From Lyophyllum atratum (lineage: Eukaryota; Basidiomycota; Agaricomycetes; Agaricales; Lyophyllaceae), in contig JACGCN010000147.1 in assembly GCA_014905825.1 (NCBI GenBank), positions 1-13,656 of the forward strand: a stretch of DNA of 13,656 bases. The letters run 5' to 3'. The number at the start of each line of letters is the position of its first letter. Within the stretch, counting starts at the first letter, position 1. The notes below the pieces were generated by a model. The model was given only the letters and a program-made list of their open reading frames with translations. It was not told the DNA's origin and searched no databases. Below are positions 7,540 to 13,656 of this stretch, in pieces. The position numbers and the translations under genes were made by a program.

Positions 7540-8002
7540 CATTTAGATCACCATACGTCCCCACACCCCCGTTCTCACTCGAAGTCGAACTCTCCATGTC
7601 GGAAGATGTTGTACAAGTGGTCAACGACCAAGTCAATGCCATTCTAGAGATGTTTACGTCGTCGACGACGAATTCCTAGTTGGCGACGAGTAAGTCGTCA
7701 TCTTTGCGCTTTCGAATGACCTACCAGACGATGATTAAGCGAACAAGAAGACATGGCATTCTACGACTTGTACGACGAGGAGCAGGAAGGAAATGGAAGA
7801 TGATCCCTATAGTGAAGGATTGTGGCCACCGATCTTGGAGCCCGACGACACGGATGCTCATGATTCTGACGCTGATAAGGGCAACGATCATGAGCCAGCA
7901 TCGATAAATGCACAAGTGAACAAACAAACCTGTAGCCGAAAACGAGGTCCAAAGAACGAGGCCAGCGACGAAGGAAGCGATGGCGAGTGGTGTGAACGGT
8001 AA
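7540..8002 (+). pseudogene. Decayed acidic protein-coding remnant, function unknown
   Basis: Several short plus-strand frames here share a strongly acidic composition: MSEDVVQVVNDQVNAILEMF (from 7597), VYVVDDEFLVGDE (from about 7648), MAFYDLYDEEQEGNG (from 7754) and MEDDPYSEGLWPPILEPDDT (from 7793). The last continues with DSDADKGNDHEPASINAQVN and KRGPKNEASDEGSDGEW to a stop at 8000-8002. They are interrupted by stops and frame changes. The pattern suggests one old coding region with an acidic, disordered stretch and a small basic patch. Transposase N-termini and nuclear proteins can look like this, but nothing decides the family. Confidence 0.3.
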
Positions 8003-8655
8003 GCCTGATATTGACCATCTTCTCGGCCTTCATGGTAAAACAGTGTGACTAGAAAGCGCAGAATCGGACGGAGAAGTGGTCGATGAAGGTCAAGCTTTCT
8101 GATCGAATCGGCCGAGCCAGCGTCGGACGGTAAACGGGGGCACTGAGAACGTCTGTTGCTCCTGGTAGTCAGGCGGGGGAAGAGAAAGCATCTGGATCCG
8201 GGACATCCTTATGCAGTGGGTGAAGGGGGCTATAGTGCGGTCCAATTACAAATGTAACAGCATCGTAGAAATTCGTAGTCTCCGTACCACCATGGACGCT
8301 GATTTCCTAAGTAGGTCGCACAAGCGCTGGATGTCCATGTGTCCGGTGGATGCGCAAACAATAGCTCTTCATATGCCACGAACCCGATGGAGGAAAAGAG
8401 AAAAATGACCAAATGTTGACGGTGTGCGGGGGTGACACTCGGGTGACACCGTGGTGTGCGAATGCGCCAGTCCATGACTGCCCTAGAATAGTATCAGTTA
8501 GCACGGTCAGTGGTGTTTTAGGATGGTCGGTAGTGGATAAGTCCGCTACTGTGGGCCGCCACCAAGATGTTCAAAATAGGTGGAAGACGAATGCGCATGG
8601 TGGGAGTCGGCAGGAGTGTTGTCAGATGTTGGGCAACATCCGCTGAATGATCTCC
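8003..8655. other. Stretch without a recognisable gene
   Basis: No convincing reading frame, RNA gene or repeat array is seen. Frames of 65-81 codons occur on both strands, but they have no recognisable motif and no consistent composition. A 14-mer at 8403-8416 recurs at 9128-9141 in a similar purine-rich context. Confidence 0.5.
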
Positions 8656-9255
8656 TCGACAAGATGATTAGTGATCTTATTAGGTTCAACGCTTCGTGGG
8701 AATATACGACTAGGAATAATTCAGAATTCAGGAACTAGATCTAGAACACATATAAACAACCAAATAAACGCCCAGGATGAGCTTTCAGTAATAAGTATAG
8801 GAATGTATATGATATCAGAGGTCCTCCGAAGCCGCGAAGGCATACCCAGAAGGACACCATCACTCCTCCAACCATCCAGAAAGCCCATTCCGACACCACC
8901 TGCCATTGCACTATACAACATCTCGACCCCAAGTAGCGACAGGCGGTGGGAGGCAGGGGCCATTCGAGATCGTGACCTCCGGCCCGGGATTCACTTGGTA
9001 GGGTCAGGTCCCTTGGTAAGACGATTCAGGTACGGTACGGTAAAGACTGCACCACCAATGAATCCACCACCCAATCGACGTAAGGAAAGTAGAGGTGGGA
9101 TTGTGATACCCAAGGGAGGCGAAGAATAAATGACCAAATGTATGGTAGAATGCGTACTTCACTGAAGTGAGCGAAGCTTCAATGACGGCGAGGGGATCGA
9201 CAGTGAGAGAAGGGCTTCGGGAATCCAAGATCAGATGAGGGGCAAAGATTTGCAA
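8656..9255 (-). other. Possible minus-strand coding remnant, unassigned
   Basis: A minus-strand frame ending at about 9000 reads ITIPPLLSLRRLGGGFIGGA then VFTVPYLNRLTKGPDPTK before a stop, with a hydrophobic Gly-rich segment. Downstream, 8963-8721 reads MAPASHRLSLLGVEMLYSAM, AGGVGMGFLDGWRS and a hydrophobic end (WAFIWLFICVLDLV). Upstream is KHAPLQIFAPHLILDSRSPS in another frame. These could be pieces of one decayed membrane protein gene. The plus strand also has an open frame (8671-9129, GTG start, Pro/Arg-rich), which looks like a shadow. I do not recognise a family. Confidence 0.2.
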
Positions 9256-9640
9256 TGGGGCATGCTTGGTATCGATATGGTAGTCATCCTCTCAGAAAGC
9301 GTCTGTAATTGAATCCCGAACCATAAGTTAACGCATACAGGAATTGTACGATGACCATACCTGTGAATCCGTGCGAACTCCTGGAAGAACCTGAGTGTGA
9401 CTATTGGATAGTATTAGTCCGCCACCCTCCATAGTTAACTGTGTTCGCTCGAAGAAAAGCAAGTGAGCGGATGGGATGGTATTGAACCACACAGAAAATT
9501 CAGCAGCATATTTATACTCGGAGATCACTTCACGATCTAGGAACGCAAGTGGCCGACCCGGCCCTCAATGGCATCATGCTTGTCGTCATCGAGGAACCAT
9601 CGGAGTCGAGTACAAGCCGCAATTATCACCAGAGGTGGGC
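9256..9640 (-). other. Possible minus-strand exon remnant, unassigned
   Basis: The minus-strand frame around 9528-9328 reads EYKYAAEFSVWFNTIPSAHL then LFFERTQLTMEGGG, preceded in other frames by RLRWFLDDDKHDAIEGRVGH (about 9605-9545). The composition is protein-like, with aromatic residues well spread, but frames change and stops intervene. No domain is recognised. If real, it is a decayed gene or an exon of a gene whose other exons I cannot trace. Confidence 0.2.
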
Positions 9641-9641
9641 G

Positions 9642-9648
9642 TATATAA
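9642..9648 (+). promoter_or_regulatory. TATA box without an assigned gene
   Basis: GGGCGTATATAAGTAG contains TATATAA. The surrounding 11-mer GGCGTATATAA is identical to the one before the zinc-finger gene (12673-12683), which supports a real core promoter style. Downstream, the nearest plus-strand ATG (9719) opens only 14 codons, and the unknown frame with ATG at 10073 is about 425 bp away. It may belong to a lost or unannotated transcript. Confidence 0.35.
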
Positions 9649-9892
9649 GTAGTGCCCTTGGGTGTGGATTGAATCGGCACTAAAAATAGGCGCCCATCGG
9701 AAAAGTTTGGACACACCGATGAACGGAACCGCGATTAGGGCAACAGATCGTCGGCCTGAGTGAGTGAAGACGGACCGTTTATGATGACCTCTTGCGACCA
9801 TAGAAACCTCCATACTATCACTGGAAGGGAGTTGCAAAGTTTTTAGCAAACTCTTCCGGATTCTACCAATTTTGGTTCATCCCTCTTGAGAC

Positions 9893-10390
9893 TTGGTAGA
9901 TACAGGGGCTAGTATCTCCTCCAGTGGGCTGTCGACTTTATTTGACGAAAAACGAAGTGGAGGTGGTATCGGGGCAGTCCCGGTATGCACATCCTCAAAA
10001 GCAAGGAGTTGCACAACCCTGGTCACGAAATGTCACCTAGCCGCTGCAACGCCGAGATCGGAAAAGACCGAAATGGCTGGTGAGATCGCCCAGATCAGAG
10101 CAGATCTTGCGTCGGAGTTCGAAGTAATGGTCTTGCAAAGGGCGTTTTGTCACGCTCTTCAGCAACTTGCACGTAGCCATCCTTCTACTTGTCCTATCGC
10201 CATGGGCTGTGGAATAGAACAGCTTAATACTATTCTCAATCTACCCTCCAATTTTTACCGGGATCAGACAGTGTTGTGGACGGCTGTTCTAGAAAAGGTA
10301 CCAATTTCTCTCCATCACCCTCGAAAACACCTTTGTGAAACAACCAACACTTCGTGGTTTTTCATAATGAGGGTATGTACGAGGTCGTAA
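9893..10390 (+). CDS. Unknown reading frame, weakly supported
   Basis: The frame is open from about 9893; the first ATG is at 10073-10075, giving 105 residues from MAGEIAQIRADLASEFEVMV. The middle reads LQRAFCHALQQLARSHPS and GIEQLNTILNLPSNFYRDQT, which looks moderately protein-like and partly helical. Upstream, VDTGASISSSGLSTLF precedes the ATG in frame, so a longer exon with an earlier start is possible. A GT at 10298 (AAAAGGTACC) could be a splice donor. No family is recognised, and an opposite-strand frame (10620-10315) is about as open, so either strand could be the shadow. Confidence 0.25.
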   Translation: MVDTGASISSSGLSTLFDEKRSGGGIGAVPVCTSSKARSCTTLVTKCHLAAATPRSEKTEMAGEIAQIRADLASEFEVMVLQRAFCHALQQLARSHPSTCPIAMGCGIEQLNTILNLPSNFYRDQTVLWTAVLEKVPISLHHPRKHLCETTNTSWFFIMRVCTRS

Positions 10391-11394
10391 GATGCTAAGG
10401 AATACATCCCGCGACTAAAACTGGCCAGAATGTAACGCGAAGCAGTCGAAAAATGCGACTTTGCAACTCTGACACACTTTGCATACCGTTGCCGGTGATA
10501 GTATGTCCATAGCAACAAATTCCAAAACGGCCTAGTCATGATCAGGGACACCCAGCTGCAGCCCTGTTCGCCAGAGTTGGCGTCCATGCCAGTGTAATAT
10601 AACGCAGCTGGCTTTGTCAAGGGGAGACTTTCCTGTCAGCCTGCAGTGGCTGAAAGCCTAGATTGCCAACTTCCATAACTGCCTTGGATCGTCGTCTTGG
10701 AAAAAGTGCTCGTTGAATTTGGTGTGTCCAAGCATAGCTCAAAAGGAGGTATATGGACTAGCTTATGTAGGCTGTGAAATGTGCCAAGGCGTCATGGAAT
10801 ATCGACAGTGATGCTGCGGTTGAGCACTTCCGAGTGGACGGAACCTCGAATGAAACCCGAATAGCCCTTCGCGATTGATTCCTGATTGTTTCCTTCGATT
10901 TGGGTAAAATTTTGACGCTGACGTCGTGCTATGACTGTAAGATGACTGTTACTAACTAACACTGACCAACATTGCAGTCGCAGTACCCCTGGTGGCACCT
11001 CGAACGGACTCGACCCCTCGGACGTCGTCCCAAGTTATCTTGAGCCACCAGTTGGTTCTGTTCTGGACAAGGTCGCTCGTTGGCGCTGCTAATCTAAAGA
11101 AGGGTATGGGTCGTCGAAAATTAAAGACAAAGACAGCTTTGTTTCAAGAGCGACAACAGCGTAACTCCCTTATCGACTCGATAGGTTCAGCGACACGGAA
11201 CTTGGGATAAGCAAACCATAGGCTGTTATCCAGGGAAGATAAGCGCCGGGAGGTCTAGCCAAAAACATGTTTGTGCGATAGCTATGAATACGTACCGACA
11301 ATTGGTGTTCACAAGGGAGACAGCCTGCCGACAAAACATCCGTTATAGAGAAAGTTTAGATGTAGATCCCCGTAGAGCACTCTGAAACATACAT
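10391..11394. other. Gene-poor stretch with intron-like signals
   Basis: Most of this stretch shows nothing. Near its middle, a donor-like GGGTAAAA (10902) or GTAAGATG (about 10936), a CTAAC-type branch motif (about 10950-10955) and the acceptor TTGCAG (ending about 10976) look like one short plus-strand intron. The sequence after it reads GGTSNGLDPSDVVPSYLEPP then VGSVLDKVARW in one frame before a stop, which is plausible exon sequence. The frame then breaks. This could be a decayed or partial gene; no function can be given. Confidence 0.25.
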
Positions 11395-12379
11395 TCAAGA
11401 GTCTTGTGGAGCAGACTCTCGTTGCCGCTTCGCTGCTGCAGCCTTAGCTTCACTCAGCGGTCGGCTCCATCTTGCCTCCGGAGGGTCCCAGATACCAAGC
11501 TCCTTTTTCATCTCCTCGACGTTCTGGTCCCACCTATCCTCCCAGTACACCGTTATCAAGCTTCTCGCACTCCCACCACATCTGAATGCCCATGGCACAT
11601 ACTCCGAGAAGAGTCTGCTCCGCTTCTGAGAATTCAGGCGCAGCGGTCCAAACGCAGCAGAAATAGCCGCTACAGGTAGGCCCAAGTTGACAAACTCGAA
11701 GAATTTCAGTGCGAGCTCCGACTCGACATTGACAGGAAGGTTGCAGATGCAGTGGTAGAAGTCGTGGCATTCGCGGTACCTCTGCATGACGTAGGCAAGC
11801 TCTGGATCATCGATGTAGTGGACCTGTAACGTGGAAGTGAGGCGCTGCATGGGCGTCTTTCTGAATCGATACGCACAGGTTCTCGGGTATCAGGAGTTAC
11901 CCCACAGCGTTCCAGCCATGTAACATACGCCCGTCCAAACGTTCCTTCAGGATACTGCGCAAGCTTGTCCATGTTGATCGTAGTAGAGTTAACTCTCGGC
12001 CGCTCCTTGAGGATCTTTCGACCTTCTGCACTGTCGAGCATGATGTCTCGCAACGAGGCAAACTAGGTCCTGCTGTAGTCTCGCCAAGAGCTGCGATCAT
12101 ATCTTCCTCGCGTGTCATTTTGAGAACGCATCCTCGTATTCATTGAGACTCACCGCCTCTTCTAGGATCGGCTAGAGACATAACAGCAGATCCTACAGCC
12201 AGAAACGCGTTTTCGAACCAGTTTAATGGGATGTGTCCCTTGTAGGCTGGGGTGGTGCTGTTGAAACGTGTCGAGAGGCCATAGGCAGTCGGTCGTCTGT
12301 TGAGAGATAAAGCAAGTCTGCTAGAGGCAACTCGTGCAATGTCTGTGGCCCTCCGACTGAAAGTTCTACACGGGAGCAT
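11395..12379 (-). CDS. COQ4: COQ4, ubiquinone biosynthesis protein, mitochondrial
   Basis: COQ4 is needed for coenzyme Q synthesis: it organises the CoQ complex on the matrix side of the inner membrane, and recent work in other organisms links it to C1 decarboxylation. Exons are 12379-12154, 12102-11877 and 11823-11395, with introns 12153-12103 (GTGAGT...AAG) and 11876-11824 (GTGCGT...CAG). The chosen start gives an Arg/Ser-rich targeting peptide (MLPCRTFSRRATDIARVASS). Then come NWFENAFLAVGSAVMSLADP, DMIAALGETTAG, AEGRKILKERPRVNSTTI and PEGTFGRAYVTWL. The zinc motif HDFYHCICNLPVNVESE fits H-D-x2-H-x11-E, and the end includes SEYVPWAFRCGGSARSLITV. One base is missing near 12051-12056 (CGTTGCG for CGTTTGCG). 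With it restored the product is 293 residues, close to the family length. Only this break argues against a working gene, and an assembly error is likely. Confidence 0.95.
11824..11876 (-). other. COQ4 intron 2 (53 nt)
   Basis: The donor GTGCGT follows GAACCT, and the acceptor ACAG precedes GTCCACTACATC. The phase-0 join gives DTREPVHYIDDPELAYV, which keeps the family spacing between the DTR and DD-ELAYV motifs. Confidence 0.85.
12103..12153 (-). other. COQ4 intron 1 (51 nt)
   Basis: The donor GTGAGT follows GGCG, and the acceptor AAG precedes ATATGATC. This choice restores the conserved RRGDMIAALGETT stretch of COQ4 across a phase-1 junction. A nearer AG (GCGAG) would put exon 2 out of frame. 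Confidence 0.8.
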
Positions 12380-12749
12380 GGTGGCAATGGCAATAGGATA
12401 ACATTGAGAGCCAAACTTGGAAGTTGCATGACGTGACCGTGACTGTGATTTGATCTCTTGATCCTGCCCATGGCCACTGCTCAAAATCTTGCCGAACGGA
12501 GACACATGGTAGAACAATGCTCTGTTCATGCTTTCTTGGCCAGGTATGCCATCCGGACTCCATGTGTGCCGCTTAAGCGTTGCGATCAACGAATGCGCCC
12601 CCCCACATCCCTAACATGGTCAGTGGAGATGCGTGGCCAGCAGCGAAAGCTGAACAATGCCGTGCGGCCACTGGCGTATATAACTGGGCTGCTCAGTAGC
12701 CAATCTTCAGAATCTCCCACCAGTACTCCAGTAACGACTATCTCCTACA
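12380..12749. promoter_or_regulatory. Divergent promoter region between COQ4 and the zinc-finger gene
   Basis: The 370-bp spacer separates the two start codons, which face away from each other. On the plus strand TATATAA (12677-12683) lies 67 bp before the zinc-finger ATG, and CCAAT occurs at about 12699. On the COQ4 side the reading frame stays open in frame with the start for another 70 codons upstream (to an ATG at 12589), but that stretch does not resemble COQ4 and is taken as leader. No clear TATA box was found for COQ4. Confidence 0.6.
12677..12683 (+). promoter_or_regulatory. TATA box of the zinc-finger gene
   Basis: GGCGTATATAACTGGG holds TATATAA 67 bp before the ATG at 12750, a normal distance for a fungal gene with a short leader. 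Confidence 0.6.
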
Positions 12750-13656
12750 ATGGATCCACGCGCCTCTCACGAACTTGTCGCCGAAATGATCACCTTTTGC
12801 AAGCCACCAGTCCGGAACGTGGCGCGGTCGCGTCCTATGGTCAAGCAGTACGACCAAGAAAAGCGGCATGCGACCTACTTTCCGTCGAAGGCTAGTTTTG
12901 ACACCAAGTGGAACTTTTCCGACGACGATGACAGCACTTGGGAATTTTCCGCCCCGATGGGACTCATTACGCGCAGCTCTAGTACCGACACCTGCAGCTC
13001 AACCTCCAGCACCCCGGCTCAAGAAATCGCTCTTCGATTTCGTGCGGGAATGCCGTTGCAGGCTGTTCTGACCGGCTCGAGACCCGCCTCTTCTGCGTCC
13101 GAATACTCGGATGCGTCATGGGAAACGGCTCCTCTTGGTGCTTCATGGGATGCTTCGCAGGAGACTCAGGCTGGCCCTCTTGATGATACCTCGATCATTT
13201 TGGAGCAGGGGCCTCCTGTTCCCGAAAAGGACGAGCTTAAAGCTATCTATAGACAGTCCCGCTGCGATGCACTGTTGGATACAGTAAGTCCCCGTTGTTC
13301 TTATCGTCTCAATCTGGCTAATGTCTCCCTTCAGCTCGAGGAGGCCATGGACTCGATGAAAAAGGATGGACGTGCTGAGGACGAACGCCTCGTATGCCAC
13401 AGACCTGGCTGTCGTGATACTGTCCGCGACGTCAGGGCTTTAATGTATCATCTTCATATTCATAACATACACGATCAGTGAGTCTTCGACCTCCAGCCTT
13501 CTGATTCTCGTCTCATTCTCTTCTTCTTCTCACCGCAGGAGTTTCAAGTGCAGCTCATGCGACAGAAAGTTCGATAGCGCCTTCCCCATGAGCTTACATC
13601 GCTGCTCGAACCAAGGATCGCAGCTTCGCTCCCCTCCCGCGAGCCCGATGAAAGGT
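12750..13656 (+). CDS. C2H2-type zinc-finger protein, 3' end outside the window
   Basis: A probable nucleic-acid-binding or regulatory protein. Exons are 12750-13283, 13335-13477 and 13539 to the window edge, with introns 13284-13334 and 13478-13538. The first about 175 residues are Ser/Thr/Asp-rich and look disordered (WNFSDDDDSTWEFSAPMGL, RSSSTDTCSSTSSTPAQE). Finger 1 is C199-x4-C204-x12-H217-x3-H221 (CHRPGC...HLHIH). Finger 2, entered across the second intron, starts FKCSSCDRKFDSAFPMSLHR and gives C230-x2-C233-x12-H246-R-C248, so its last ligand may be a Cys at unusual spacing or lie further on. The start is the first ATG, 67 bp after a TATA box. A tail with SPPASPMK follows at the edge. 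No specific target or family name can be given. Confidence 0.85.
13284..13334 (+). other. Intron 1 of the zinc-finger gene, in frame and stop-free (51 nt)
   Basis: GTAAGT donor, GGCTAAT branch-like motif and CTTCAG acceptor make a clear intron. Its length is 17 codons without a stop and it joins at phase 0, so unspliced RNA would also encode a full protein with 17 extra residues. Confidence 0.75.
13478..13538 (+). other. Intron 2 of the zinc-finger gene (61 nt)
   Basis: GTGAGT donor, a long TTCTTCTTCT pyrimidine tract and CGCAG acceptor. Splicing joins CA to G, giving HDQSFKC and leading into the second finger. Without splicing the frame stops at once at TGA (13479-13481). Confidence 0.85.

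Noticed and set aside
9148..9172. Short palindromes ACTTCACTGAAGT and GAAGCTTC as regulatory sites
   Set aside because: They are short, isolated and not next to a supported gene.
9893..9950. VDTGAS in the unknown frame, resembling a retropepsin active site
   Set aside because: The surrounding residues do not continue like a protease (no following hydrophobic-Gly motif or flap), so the match is probably chance.
12060..12153. A longer COQ4 intron 1 ending at CTAG (12064)
   Set aside because: It would restore the frame but would remove the conserved DMIAALGETT segment, which is clearly coding.
1..13656. tRNA, rRNA, CRISPR array or bacterial-type operon
   Set aside because: No cloverleaf, rRNA core sequence or regular direct-repeat array was seen, and the gene style is eukaryotic with introns.

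Overview
The window looks like nuclear DNA of a filamentous fungus, most likely an agaricomycete basidiomycete. The evidence is very short introns (51, 51, 53 and 61 nt) with GTGAGT, GTAAGT or GTGCGT donors, a mitochondrial ubiquinone-pathway gene (COQ4), a fragment of the CHAT-domain family that is expanded in mushrooms, and a Ty3/Gypsy LTR retrotransposon. The assignment rests on gene style and family recall; no database was searched.

Positions 1-6536, minus strand: the 5' part of a Ty3/Gypsy element. In element order it has an LTR of about 763 bp (6536-5774), a primer-binding-site-like sequence, a long Gag with a capsid-like core and a CCHC zinc knuckle (about 5695-3290), a retropepsin (about 3130-2640), a decayed linker, reverse transcriptase with YIDD (about 2060-1200) and RNase H (about 1200-440). 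A tether is open to the window edge; integrase and the second LTR lie outside. The reading frame is broken many times, mostly by one-base losses in short homopolymers, plus a few nonsense or degraded stretches. The LTR is unusually structured: three tandem hairpins share one 11-nt loop motif but have different stems, and there is a 12-bp hairpin and an imperfect palindrome of about 120 bp.

Positions 6537-7193, plus strand: the C-terminal CHAT (caspase-like) domain of a protein gene, cut exactly at the LTR edge. The element therefore probably inserted into this gene. The His and Cys catalytic motifs and the natural stop remain, but frameshifts break it.

Positions 7194-11394: gene-poor DNA with short or decayed reading frames, none assigned. 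It includes an acidic remnant (7268-8002), a minus-strand remnant (about 9050-9530), a TATA box near 9642, an unknown reading frame (9893-10390) and intron-like signals near 10902-10976.

Positions 11395-13656: two ordinary genes transcribed divergently from a 370-bp spacer. COQ4 (minus strand, three exons, 293 residues if one missing base is allowed) acts in coenzyme Q assembly at the mitochondrial inner membrane. A C2H2-type zinc-finger protein (plus strand, three exons seen) runs off the right edge. COQ4 has a one-base loss of the same kind as those in the retroelement, so some frameshifts in the window may be assembly errors rather than mutations.
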